Shown in pieces: positions 23,895 to 33,006 of a stretch of 35,223 nt of DNA; the stretch's first letter is position 1; each line of letters begins with the position of its first letter. The stretch is from JACRLW01 sp050181465 (GTDB lineage: Bacteria > Planctomycetota > UBA1135 > UBA2386). The notes below the pieces were generated by a model that saw only the letters and a program-made list of their open reading frames with translations, made no database searches and was not told the DNA's origin. The position numbers were made by a program, and so were the translations under genes. The stretch lies in the NCBI GenBank assembly GCA_050181465.1, contig JBFXDD010000042.1, positions 1 through 35,223 on the forward strand. Direction: 5' to 3'.

Positions 23895-24646
23895 GGGTTC
23901 TCGCTTGGATCCGAAGAGTCGTGAGGCAGGACGTCCGCGGCTGGCGGAGTGTTAGCGATGCGGAGAGACACCAAGGGAGTGATCCCCGCGCGGACTTGCG
24001 TTCCGAGCTTCACCGCGAGCGCATCGACGATCGCCGAGCTGACGAAGAGTTCCACCCGCGACCCGAAGCGAATGAGGCCGATGCGTTGGCCTGCGGCGAC
24101 CGAGCCGCCCGGTCGCGCCACATTCACGATCCCTCGCGCGATCGGCCCCGCGATCTGCCGGATCATGCAACGCGCGCTGGGTACTGCGACCGGCGCGAGT
24201 ACGGTGACGTGTCGCTGATTGCCGTCGGTCGCACCGACTCGCCGAGTCGGAATCCGTGCGCCGGCGACGGCGAACGAGGCCAAGACGTTGGCGGCCGCGG
24301 GCGCACGCTGGACATGAACCGAGAACAGCGAGAGATAGATTCCGATCCGCAGGTAGCGCTGCTCGCCCGCATCGATTCCTTCGCACTGTGTGACCTCGCC
24401 GATGTCGTCGACGACGCCGTCGGCAGGTGACAGCAAGCTCATCGGATTCTCGGTGCGCGTTCGCTCGGGATCGCGGAAGAAGAAGATCACGAACACCACG
24501 AGCGCGAACGGTAGGACGGCCAACCAAGGCGACAGCCAGGCGATCGCGACGGCGACGACCACGGCGACCAGCGACGACTTCAAGATCGCCGAATAGCCGG
24601 CACGCGCGATGCCGAGCCGACCGCGGAACGGTTCCTTCGCGGTCAA
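23891..24646 (-). CDS. psd: Phosphatidylserine decarboxylase
   Basis: It converts phosphatidylserine to phosphatidylethanolamine with a pyruvoyl cofactor made by self-cleavage. The 251-residue product has two N-terminal membrane segments (about 22-38 and 40-57), the FFFRDPERTR entry motif, Asp76 in LLSPADGVV, His111 in LSLFSVHVQRAP, and the cleavage site RFGSRVELF with Ser196 as the future pyruvoyl residue. The short size fits the small Psd subfamily. The start is taken as TTG at 24646, in a TTGA overlap with the preceding stop; no ATG or GTG gives a complete N-terminal domain. Its stop overlaps the next gene's ATG. Phosphatidylserine synthase is not in the window. Confidence 0.92.
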   Translation of the reverse strand: MTAKEPFRGRLGIARAGYSAILKSSLVAVVVAVAIAWLSPWLAVLPFALVVFVIFFFRDPERTRTENPMSLLSPADGVVDDIGEVTQCEGIDAGEQRYLRIGIYLSLFSVHVQRAPAAANVLASFAVAGARIPTRRVGATDGNQRHVTVLAPVAVPSARCMIRQIAGPIARGIVNVARPGGSVAAGQRIGLIRFGSRVELFVSSAIVDALAVKLGTQVRAGITPLVSLRIANTPPAADVLPHDSSDPSENP

Positions 24647-25803
24647 GCCGTCAGCCCCGGGTTCGCCGTCGACACCACGACGTGGATCCGCTTGAGGAGC
24701 CACCACGCGACGACGACGGATCGTGTGCTCGAAGAACCGACGCGCCGCGACCCGATCCAGTCGTGAACCAAGGTCACCGCTGCCGGTGGACTCGCATACA
24801 CCGCGTCGCGCGCGCCCAAGAGCGCCAACGGTACGAACACGAGGTCGGCATCGAGGCGCTCGCCCGGTGAGAAGTGCGCCTGTCGGAACGTCACGCCGTC
24901 GAGGGGGAACTTCGAAGCGAGCTGCAGATGGTCCGCGCTGCAGTCGAGGACCTCGATCCGCGCCCCCGGCCACAGCTCGCGCGCAAGGATCGCGGATCGC
25001 GGGAAGAGGCCGCCGCCGATGATGGTCACCCGCTGCGGGCTCGGGATTCCCGCAACCACCGTGCGGAGTGCCCGACGATGAGCGCGCAGCACGAGCCGTT
25101 GCAGCCAGGGTCGTCGGACGACCACGCGTTCCAGTCCATCGAGCGAGAAGACCTCCAGCCAGCGCAATACCGGCGGCCATCGACTGACCCGCTCACCCTC
25201 GACGACGATCATCGGCAGTTCCGCGAAGTGCCGGCGCGGCTGCGCATGGTGTGCCGCGTGATACCCGTCGTTGAGAAAGAGGAGGTTCCACCAGGCGGCG
25301 TGACAACTGGTGGTGCCGCCGCGGTGCTCGAAGAACCCCTGCATCCAGCACAGAGCTTGCGCGGCCAGGAATCCGAGGCCGATCGACGCCGCGAGCGAGA
25401 CCGGGAGGAGCAGCGCGATCGCCGCCCACTGCGCCGTGACCAACGCGGTCTCGGCGAGCAACCAGGGCTCGAGCCGCAGCTTCCACGGCACCTCTGCGTG
25501 GTGCGCCAGGTGCCGTTGACGCCAGAGTCGCTGCGGGAACCCCATGACGGAACTCAGCAGGAAGGACAGCGCGCGGTCGAGGCCGCGTCCCTCGAACATC
25601 GGCCGATGTACGAAGCGATGACTGACCGTGTTCGCACACCACCAGACTCCCAGCGCGACGACGAGCCCACCCGGTGCGAGCACGAGCAAGCTCGCGTAGG
25701 CGCCGAGCAGGGCAAGAGCGATCCGGTCACGGCGGTCCACCAGTCGCCACGGCGAGACCCGGGCGCCCAATCGAGGAATGCTTGCCGATCTCGCGAGCTG
25801 CAT
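24643..25803 (-). CDS. Fatty-acid-desaturase-like membrane protein fused to a C-terminal Rossmann domain
   Basis: The 386-residue product starts as an integral-membrane di-iron desaturase/hydroxylase. It has His boxes SHRFVH (His62, His66), RHLAHH (His98, 101, 102), FFEHRGG (His160) and GYHAAHH (His182, 185, 186), between hydrophobic helices. After about residue 250 comes a nucleotide-binding-like Rossmann segment VTIIGGGLFPRSAILARE then ARIEVLDCSADHL, resembling a SAM-dependent methyltransferase motif I and acidic post-I loop. The family acts on lipid acyl chains or similar substrates; what the second domain adds is not known. It is the first gene of the overlapping lipid operon, and its stop overlaps the psd start. 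The ATG at 25803 was chosen because upstream residues are unstructured. Confidence 0.85.
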   Translation of the reverse strand: MQLARSASIPRLGARVSPWRLVDRRDRIALALLGAYASLLVLAPGGLVVALGVWWCANTVSHRFVHRPMFEGRGLDRALSFLLSSVMGFPQRLWRQRHLAHHAEVPWKLRLEPWLLAETALVTAQWAAIALLLPVSLAASIGLGFLAAQALCWMQGFFEHRGGTTSCHAAWWNLLFLNDGYHAAHHAQPRRHFAELPMIVVEGERVSRWPPVLRWLEVFSLDGLERVVVRRPWLQRLVLRAHRRALRTVVAGIPSPQRVTIIGGGLFPRSAILARELWPGARIEVLDCSADHLQLASKFPLDGVTFRQAHFSPGERLDADLVFVPLALLGARDAVYASPPAAVTLVHDWIGSRRVGSSSTRSVVVAWWLLKRIHVVVSTANPGLTA

Positions 25804-25918
25804 GGCGTCAAGACGACGTGGGCCGCAGCGCGTTAGCTGCCGATTCGACTCGCCGCCGACGGCGCTCCCCAACGACAGGGGGTCGACCTCTGAGCGACGA
25901 GCATCCACACTACCGCCC

Positions 25919-27010
25919 ATGGATCGAGGACTCGACTGCTTGACTCGCTTCGCCCTGCTGGCGTTGACCAGCGTCTCGGCCCCGACGCTCTCTGCTCAGG
26001 ACCCCGACGATGAGCCGCTCCCCAACCGGGTCGTCTGGCGCGATCTGGTCGGCCAACCGTGCCCGAAACTGCCGATCAGCGAATGGCTGACCGGCGACGG
26101 CATGCCGCGGACACTCGAAGAACTAGAGGGTCGCGCCTTCGTGTTCGCCATCCTCTCGACCGAGCCGCAGAACGAACGGACCCGGCCGGTCGCGATCGAG
26201 CTGGCCGAACTCCAGAGCGAGTTCGCCGGTCAAGGCTTCCATGTCGTGGCCGCCGTCTACGACAACAAGGTGACCGGTTCGAAGCAACTCGCCGGCTTCG
26301 TCGACGGCAGCTACCCGATGGGCAAGATGGCATTCGACGAGCGACTGGCTGCGCTCGTCGACGGCCGCGGTTACTTGGTCACTCCGCAGCTCTATGTCGT
26401 CGACTCGGCCGGCAACGTGGTGAGCCACGAGATGCCGACGTCGGAATCGATCGCCAAGCTCGTCGAGAACGTCTGGATCCCCGAGCTCGGTCGCCCGCTC
26501 CACGCCGATCTCGCCGACGCCGTCGCCGCGTACGAGGCTCGGTTCTGTGAGGTCTCGCTCCAACTCTTGAAGGGATGCGAGAAGGATGCGGACGAAGCTC
26601 TTCGTGCCGACATCGAGTTCCTCCGCCAGAAGTGCCAACGCTGCATGGCGGCCACGCTGCTTGCCTTCAAGACCCCGCAACGCAACGAGTTGTCGGAGAA
26701 TCGCTACGGTCGCGCCCTCGAACTGGTGCGCCAGTTCGGAACGACCGGTGACGCCCAGTTGTTGAAGCAAACCGTCGCGGAACTCGAGAAGAGCCCGCGG
26801 GTGAGCCGGGACATGAAGCTTTGGAAGGCGGTGCAGAAGGAGCTCGATGCCGAACTCGCGGCGTGGAAGCTGCCGGGGGATCGTCGCAACGCGGCACTCG
26901 TCAAGGCCGAGGCTTCGCTACGGCGACTGATCCAGCGCGAGAAGAACTCGCCGCCGACCATCTTCGCGACCAAGCACGCCGATCAGATGGCCGCCCAACG
27001 CGGCGACTGA
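25919..27010 (+). CDS. Secreted redoxin-like protein without CxxC
   Basis: The 363-residue product has a signal peptide (LTRFALLALTSVSAPTLSAQ) and then a thioredoxin-fold/redoxin-like domain (about 45-190): GQPCPKLPISEWL, LEGRAFVFAILSTEPQNE, IELAELQSEFAGQGFHVVAAVYD and the VTPQLYVVDSAGNVV strand with its cis-Pro. Where TlpA-like proteins have the CxxC active site it has STEPQNE, so it cannot be an ordinary dithiol reductase. The remaining 170 residues are helical and charged, with a CQRC pair (about 240) and KSPRVSRDMKLWKAV. It is divergent from the lipid operon, with 115 bp between the starts. The role is unknown. Confidence 0.75.
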   Translation: MDRGLDCLTRFALLALTSVSAPTLSAQDPDDEPLPNRVVWRDLVGQPCPKLPISEWLTGDGMPRTLEELEGRAFVFAILSTEPQNERTRPVAIELAELQSEFAGQGFHVVAAVYDNKVTGSKQLAGFVDGSYPMGKMAFDERLAALVDGRGYLVTPQLYVVDSAGNVVSHEMPTSESIAKLVENVWIPELGRPLHADLADAVAAYEARFCEVSLQLLKGCEKDADEALRADIEFLRQKCQRCMAATLLAFKTPQRNELSENRYGRALELVRQFGTTGDAQLLKQTVAELEKSPRVSRDMKLWKAVQKELDAELAAWKLPGDRRNAALVKAEASLRRLIQREKNSPPTIFATKHADQMAAQRGD

Positions 27011-27030
27011 CGGCGCACCACCGGCAGCGA

Positions 27031-28704
27031 TCAGAAGCCGCCGAGTTCGCTCGCGTTGCCGAAGAAGGTGAAGACCTGGCCGGTCGAGAACGACACGGAC
27101 ATGCCGAAGTCTTCGCCGACGACATCGGAAAGGGGAAACGCCACGTCGACTCGGAGAATGCGACTGCCGAGGAGGTTGCTCGAGCCGATGCGCAGTCCGA
27201 ACCCGGCCGACACCAGTGGATCGGAGAACGATCGGTTCTCGAAGGGATCGTGGATCCAACCGACGTCGCAGAACGCCGCGAGCCCGAGGCGGAGCGAGAG
27301 GACTTCGATCCCGGTGTCGACGCGATCCTCGATGTTCAGGCGCGCGATGCGGGTGCCCGTGAACTGTCGTGACGGGTAGCCGCGCAGCCCGTTGTCTTCG
27401 CCCAAGGTGAGTTGCGGAAGCAGGTCCTGGGTCTCGAGCACCGTGTCGTAGGTCAGACTCGCGGCGATCGTCTGTGCAGGCAACGCGGTCCAATAGCCGT
27501 GCCACGCCAAGCGACCGCGCGATCCCATGCGACCGCTGTTCCCGAAGCGCGTCTCGAACGAAGCCTCGGCGGTGAGGAAGATCGACTCGATGGGCTGAGC
27601 CGCCCAATACCCGCGCGCCTCGAGCAGCGGCTGCACGTCGGTCCCCACGACCTCTTCATCACGCACGCGCAGGGCCGTGCGCAGACTGGCGCCGTAGCCG
27701 AGGATGATGTCCTGCCGGTAGTCCAGCGTGTCGAGTCCGGTGATGGTCGTGAAGACCTCGCGGCGATCATGGGTCCACACCGGACCGATCTCGCATTGCC
27801 GCGTGTCGTTGGGCACTCGCTCGAATCCCGCAGCGCTGCCGACCGGAGTGCCGTAGTCGCGCACGGCAAGCCGCGCATCCAGTCCGATCGAGCTGCGGGC
27901 GTTGCGAGGTCCTGATCCGATCGCCCAGAACAACCGCAGCTCGTTTCGACCCAGGGGGATCTGCGCGACGTCGTCGCCGCCGCGAAAGCGGTCGACATCC
28001 TCGCGACCATGGAACGTGCTCAGTCCGTAACTGACGGGATCGCCGAGGTGCCGAAACGGCCGCGACAGGTCGAAGCTGACGAAGTTGCCTTCGTCGGTCT
28101 CACCGATCGAGGCTTGAAGCTGATGCCAGGTCCCGAGGAACTGGGGATCGTCGTAGGTGATCGAGGAGACGTGACCGAAGTCGTCGTACTTGGCGGCGAA
28201 GAACACGCCCTTGCCGGTTCCGAACAGGTTCGACTCCGCGGCGCGCACGTCGAGCTTCTGCACGCCGCCGACATTGCCGACGCTGGCGCTCGCCGACAGC
28301 GTGAAGCGATCGCGAGTCGTCACGATCACGTCGATCTCGTCGGTGCCGGGAACGCTCTCGGTGCGGGCGAGGACGTCACCGAACAAACTCAGCGCACGGA
28401 TGTTGCGTTCGAGCTCCGCGATCTCGCGCGCCTCGACCCAATCTCCCTCGTCGAACCAGAACTCGCGACGGACAACCTCGGTGCGCGTCTTGCGATGAAA
28501 CGCGTTCGCGAAGCCGAAGAAGAAGTTGTGCGCCGCTTCACTCTCCGTGAAGACGTCGGCGGTCTCGATCACGATCTTGCGCACACGTCCACTGCGCCGC
28601 TCCGGCGCATCCTGCGCCGACAGTGGGGCCATCGCAAACAGGCTGCCGAGCACGGCCGCGAGGCGGAAGTTGCGCGCGCTCTGGGCGTTTCGTTGCGAGG
28701 TCAC
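27031..28704 (-). CDS. Omp85-type (BamA/TamA-like) outer membrane protein
   Basis: The 557-residue product has a signal peptide (LAAVLGSLFAMAPLSAQ). A POTRA-like N-terminal domain (about 40-140) carries VRKIVIETADVFTE, EIAELERNIRALSLFGDV and TDEIDVIVTTRDRFTL. A long beta-barrel with alternating polar/aromatic strands follows. LRGYPSRQFTG is the typical barrel RGY/F motif, and the final strand closes in Phe. Such proteins insert or move proteins or lipids across an outer membrane, so they indicate a two-membrane envelope. With one POTRA-like domain it is closer to the smaller TamA/FhaC group than to BamA. The start is GTG at 28704, in a GTGA overlap with the rlmN stop; an upstream frame to 28767 adds Arg/Pro-rich sequence and is less likely. 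Confidence 0.85.
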   Translation of the reverse strand: MTSQRNAQSARNFRLAAVLGSLFAMAPLSAQDAPERRSGRVRKIVIETADVFTESEAAHNFFFGFANAFHRKTRTEVVRREFWFDEGDWVEAREIAELERNIRALSLFGDVLARTESVPGTDEIDVIVTTRDRFTLSASASVGNVGGVQKLDVRAAESNLFGTGKGVFFAAKYDDFGHVSSITYDDPQFLGTWHQLQASIGETDEGNFVSFDLSRPFRHLGDPVSYGLSTFHGREDVDRFRGGDDVAQIPLGRNELRLFWAIGSGPRNARSSIGLDARLAVRDYGTPVGSAAGFERVPNDTRQCEIGPVWTHDRREVFTTITGLDTLDYRQDIILGYGASLRTALRVRDEEVVGTDVQPLLEARGYWAAQPIESIFLTAEASFETRFGNSGRMGSRGRLAWHGYWTALPAQTIAASLTYDTVLETQDLLPQLTLGEDNGLRGYPSRQFTGTRIARLNIEDRVDTGIEVLSLRLGLAAFCDVGWIHDPFENRSFSDPLVSAGFGLRIGSSNLLGSRILRVDVAFPLSDVVGEDFGMSVSFSTGQVFTFFGNASELGGF

Positions 28705-29690
28705 GTGTCGAGTCGGTCGCGGCGGAGTTGGCCACAGGCTGCATCGGCATCCTCGCCGACCGACCATCGCAGGGTGGTGAAGATTCCGCGATCGCGCAGC
28801 CGTTTGGCGAAGGCCAACGCCGCATCGCGCCCCGGGCGCGCATAGTCGGCACCCGGCACACGGTTCCAGGGGATGAGATTGACGTAGCCCCTTCGACCCG
28901 TCATCAGACGAATCAACCCCTCCGCATCGCTCTCGCGGTCGTTCACGCCCAGAAGCAGCGCGACCGCATACTGCACCTCGCGGCCGGTGGCGTCGGCGTA
29001 GGCATCTGCGGCGGCGACGATATCGGCGATGGGCTCCTTGCCGGCGCGGGGAAGCAGGGAGCGGCGCAGGGTGTCGTCCGCGGCATGAACCGACACGGCG
29101 AGGCTCGGGCGCACGTCGGCGCTCCGCAGTCGCTCGAGCGCCCGGACCGACCCCACCGTGGACAGGGTCTGACTGCGCTCGTGGATGTCGGCGGCCTCAG
29201 CCAGCACTGCGGCCGCAGCAAGCACTGCATCGAGGTTGTGGGTCGGTTCGCCGATGCCCATGTAGACGACGCGACCCAAGAGCGGATCGATGCGGCGCGC
29301 ATGCGCGACCTGCTCGAGGATCTCCTCGCTCGTGAGATTGCGGGCGAGACCTGCGATCCCGCTCGCACAGAAGCGGCAACCGACGGCGCAACCGACCTGA
29401 GTCGAAACGCAGACGCCGCCGTCCCCCATCACGACCGATTCGATGCGCTCGCCATCGGCCAGGCGAACCTCGAGACGGCGGGCCCCGTCGCTCGCGAGGT
29501 GCTCGGCGACGACCTCGGTCGCGAGTCCGCCGAACTCCCCCAACCACGCTTCCTGGCCGCGGTCGGGAACCGCGCCGCGCGCGCGCATGGCCGCAACATC
29601 GAGAGTCTCACCGCGCAAGAGCAGCCGGCGCGCCGCAAGGAGCTTGCGCGCGACGAACACGTCTTCGAGCGCTGCGAGCCCCCTGGCCAT
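28701..29690 (-). CDS. rlmN: 23S rRNA (adenine2503-C2)-methyltransferase, radical SAM (RlmN)
   Basis: The 329-residue product has the radical SAM cluster Cys101, Cys105 and Cys108 in VGCAVGCRFCAS, and the upstream Cys94 in GGVCVSTQ equivalent to the family's resolving cysteine. It also has RNLTSEEI, YMGIGEPTHN, SLAVSVHAADD, and the C-terminal methyl-carrier Cys319 in DADAACGQL. All catalytic parts of RlmN are therefore present; the product methylates 23S rRNA A2503 and also tRNA in known members. It is shorter than E. coli RlmN, mainly at the N-terminus. ATG at 29690 overlaps the preceding stop as TGATG; a TTG one codon upstream is possible. Not expected to be functionally related to its operon partners. 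Confidence 0.92.
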   Translation of the reverse strand: MARGLAALEDVFVARKLLAARRLLLRGETLDVAAMRARGAVPDRGQEAWLGEFGGLATEVVAEHLASDGARRLEVRLADGERIESVVMGDGGVCVSTQVGCAVGCRFCASGIAGLARNLTSEEILEQVAHARRIDPLLGRVVYMGIGEPTHNLDAVLAAAAVLAEAADIHERSQTLSTVGSVRALERLRSADVRPSLAVSVHAADDTLRRSLLPRAGKEPIADIVAAADAYADATGREVQYAVALLLGVNDRESDAEGLIRLMTGRRGYVNLIPWNRVPGADYARPGRDAALAFAKRLRDRGIFTTLRWSVGEDADAACGQLRRDRLDT

Positions 29691-30189
29691 CAACCCTTCG
29701 CCGACCCCGGCTCGATGCGCGCCAGAATGCTGCCTTGCTCGACCGTCGTGCCGCTCTCGGCAGAGAGTTCACAGAGGACGCCGGCGATCGGCGCCACCAG
29801 CTTGTGCTCCATCTTCATCGCGCCCAGCACGGCGATGAGCTGTCCCGGCTCCACCACGGCGCCAAGTTCGACCGCAACCTTCAGAATAGTGCCGGTCATC
29901 GGCGCGAGGATCGTCCCGTCGGCGGCACCACCGGACTTCCGACTCCGATCGCGCGGTCGCAACTCATGGGTTCGGCCGTCCACGCGCACGTGCTGCGCGC
30001 CGCCGTTCAGCGTGACGGCACTCGCACGGTGCAGCACGCCGTCGAGCCGGAATTCGATCCCGCCATCCGCGGTCGTGCGCGCTTCGACCACGTGCTCGCG
30101 ATCGTCGATACGCACTCGATAGCGACCGTCACCGATCGGCGCGGCGCTGACTTGCACGTCTTGTTCCCCGTGCTGGTAACGACGAGAGA

Positions 30190-30193
<4 letters not shown>
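29690..30193 (-). CDS. Biotin carboxyl carrier protein part of an acyl-CoA carboxylase alpha subunit
   Basis: The 167-residue product has a beta-strand-rich N-terminal half (YRVRIDDREHVVEA and FRLDGVLHRASAV) like the BT domain of MccA/PccA-type alpha subunits. A biotinyl domain follows, ILAPMTGTILKVAVELGAVV then VLGAMKMEHKL, with biotinylated Lys127. Fused alpha subunits carry this at their C-terminus; here it is separate and its ATG overlaps the stop of the biotin carboxylase gene (ATGA). The BT domain seems divided across the gene boundary. That is either a real gene split with translational coupling or a one-base frameshift in one long gene. Its stop overlaps the rlmN start. Confidence 0.88.
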
Positions 30194-31728
<1,535 letters not shown>

Positions 31729-31810
31729 GGGGGCCGAGAGCCTAAGCCTCTGTCAGCGGCGTCAGAACTCGGTTCTCGGAGTGGGGCGAGCAGAATGTCC
31801 GGCGCGGCCT

Positions 31811-31843
31811 TGCCACGGCCCGCTGCGAGCGGCGGGCACGGCA
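31811..31843. promoter_or_regulatory. GC hairpin in divergent intergenic region
   Basis: GCCCGCTG pairs with CGGCGGGC (one G-U) around a CGAG loop at 31818-31837, and TGCC/GGCA extend the stem. It lies between the divergent starts at 31728 and 31937. It could be in the leader of the small gene at 31937 or be an upstream operator; the rest of this 208-bp region has no clear promoter. Confidence 0.3.
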
Positions 31844-31922
31844 CGACCACCCCGACTGGGGTTGGTGCGGATCGGCGGTCGATGCTCCGGCAGAGTCCGC
31901 GCCGTCCGCGCGCCCACGTCAG

Positions 31923-31928
31923 AAGGAG
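31923..31928 (+). promoter_or_regulatory. Strong Shine-Dalgarno sequence for the gene at 31937
   Basis: AAGGAG ends 8 nt before the ATG. Most genes in the window lack such a site, so it stands out and supports this short gene. Confidence 0.7.
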
Positions 31929-31936
31929 TGTCGTCC

Positions 31937-32317
31937 ATGTCGTCTGAAGAGGATTTCCTGTTCACCGCCGGCGCAGGCGCCGGTTCGCCCGCCAAGCAGC
32001 AAGGGACCACCTTCCAGCGCAACGCGCCGCCGGCCAAGGAGGTCGCGGCGGCGGTCGCCCAGCTCGATCTCGAAGGCGAGATCACCGGCGCGACTGCGGT
32101 CGCCGGCGCCGCGGTTCGGCCGGGCTCCGACGCACCCGTCGAGTTCGAGCCGACCGAAGTCGGCGCCGCGCAGCCGGCGAAGCCCGCGTACGTCGAGAAA
32201 CCCAGCAACCCGGTGAAGCGGGGCCCGATCGCGATCGACGCCGATCGCGTCGCACGACTGGAGAAAAAGTCGTTCTTGCAGCGGGTCGTCGACTTCCTCT
32301 TCGGCTGGATGCGCTGA
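31937..32317 (+). CDS. Small orphan protein, low-complexity with amphipathic C-terminus
   Basis: The 126-residue product is not recognised. The first 95 residues are Ala/Pro/Gly/Glu-rich and probably disordered (MSSEEDFLFTAGAGAG at the start). Then comes a basic and hydrophobic end, RVARLEKKSFLQRVVDFLF and GWMR, that could form an amphipathic or short membrane-touching helix. A strong Shine-Dalgarno sequence 8 nt upstream and GC-rich third codon positions support translation. It lies upstream of another small orphan gene with an equally strong site. No function is suggested. Confidence 0.65.
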   Translation: MSSEEDFLFTAGAGAGSPAKQQGTTFQRNAPPAKEVAAAVAQLDLEGEITGATAVAGAAVRPGSDAPVEFEPTEVGAAQPAKPAYVEKPSNPVKRGPIAIDADRVARLEKKSFLQRVVDFLFGWMR

Positions 32318-32325
32318 TTGCGCGT

Positions 32326-32348
32326 CGCTGTCGCGAGAAGCGACAGCG
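32326..32348 (+). terminator. Perfect 9-bp GC hairpin after small gene
   Basis: CGCTGTCGC pairs perfectly with GCGACAGCG around a GAGAA loop, 8 bp after the stop at 32317. No U-tract follows. Terminator or mRNA-stability hairpin. Confidence 0.55.
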
Positions 32349-32435
32349 GTCGGGATTCACGGCAACGCATCGATGAAGAAATCGACACGGGTGTGCCGAT
32401 AGTCAGCAGGTCGGCGGCAATGGCCGCCAACTCGG

Positions 32436-32441
32436 AAGGAG
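32436..32441 (+). promoter_or_regulatory. Strong Shine-Dalgarno sequence that decides a TTG start
   Basis: AAGGAG ends 6 nt before TTG at 32448, and no ATG or GTG lies at a proper distance, so this site fixes the start. A GGCGGC/GCCGCC hairpin with AATG loop (32413-32428) lies just upstream. Confidence 0.65.
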
Positions 32442-32447
32442 ACCTGC

Positions 32448-32843
32448 TTGTCACAGCACACGAAATACCGTGATCCCCACCAAGGCTACCGCCGCGTCAG
32501 CGAGAAGCGCCGCGCACAACGAGTGATCGAGGATGCCCTCGCGCTCGCAAGGGCGGAGGCGACCGACGACCTCGACGATCGCACGGGCGACGAACCGGGC
32601 GGAGGCGGAGACTTGGTGAGCCTGATGGCGACCCAGACCGCCGACTCCAAGCCGGCGAGAGCGTCGGTCTCGCCACAGTCGGCAGGCAACCCCACCGGCT
32701 TGGCCGGCGAGGGCCGCATGATCGAGACTCGAGGTGCGACGACCCGGGTGGTCCGGGGAGTGATGGCCGGCGGCCACCAGGAAACGGATGGCCGCGGCGA
32801 TGCGGTGGACCGCTTGCTGGCCTCGATCCGCCGCCACCGCTGA
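32448..32843 (+). CDS. Small orphan protein with TTG start
   Basis: The 131-residue product is not recognised. The N-terminal 40 residues are charged and helical (HTKYRDPHQGYRRVSEKRR, then a VIEDALALARAEA helix). The middle is Asp/Gly/Ser-rich and likely disordered, and the end is basic (AVDRLLASIRRHR). There are no Cys and no membrane segment, so it is probably cytoplasmic. The start is TTG, chosen because of the AAGGAG site 6 nt upstream. The opposite strand also has an open frame over nearly the same span, but without comparable start signals. It is followed by an inverted-repeat element. Confidence 0.6.
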   Translation: MSQHTKYRDPHQGYRRVSEKRRAQRVIEDALALARAEATDDLDDRTGDEPGGGGDLVSLMATQTADSKPARASVSPQSAGNPTGLAGEGRMIETRGATTRVVRGVMAGGHQETDGRGDAVDRLLASIRRHR

Positions 32844-32853
32844 GCGGAACAGG

Positions 32854-32957
32854 TCCTGGTCGAAGGAATGTGGGCGGATCGCCGGCCTCGGGACCGGCTC
32901 GCCGGGCGCTCGCCCGACTGCGAGACGGATCCCTGAGCAACATTCCTTCGACCAGGA
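32854..32957. repeat. 104-bp element with perfect 18-bp terminal inverted repeats
   Basis: TCCTGGTCGAAGGAATGT at 32854-32871 is repeated as its exact reverse complement at 32940-32957. The 68 bp between are GC-rich and only weakly self-complementary. It is unrelated in sequence to the 160-bp palindromic element. It starts 10 bp after the stop at 32843. Could be a miniature inverted-repeat element or an unusually large-looped terminator. Confidence 0.65.
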
Positions 32958-33006
32958 TCCCGGCGGGAGCGCATGCCGGAGTCAATCATGGGTGGAGCCA
33001 TCCACC

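Noticed and set aside
32451..32837. Minus-strand frame opposite the small gene at 32448
   Set aside because: It lacks a ribosome binding site and is Arg/His-rich like other shadows, whereas the plus-strand frame has AAGGAG 6 nt before its start.
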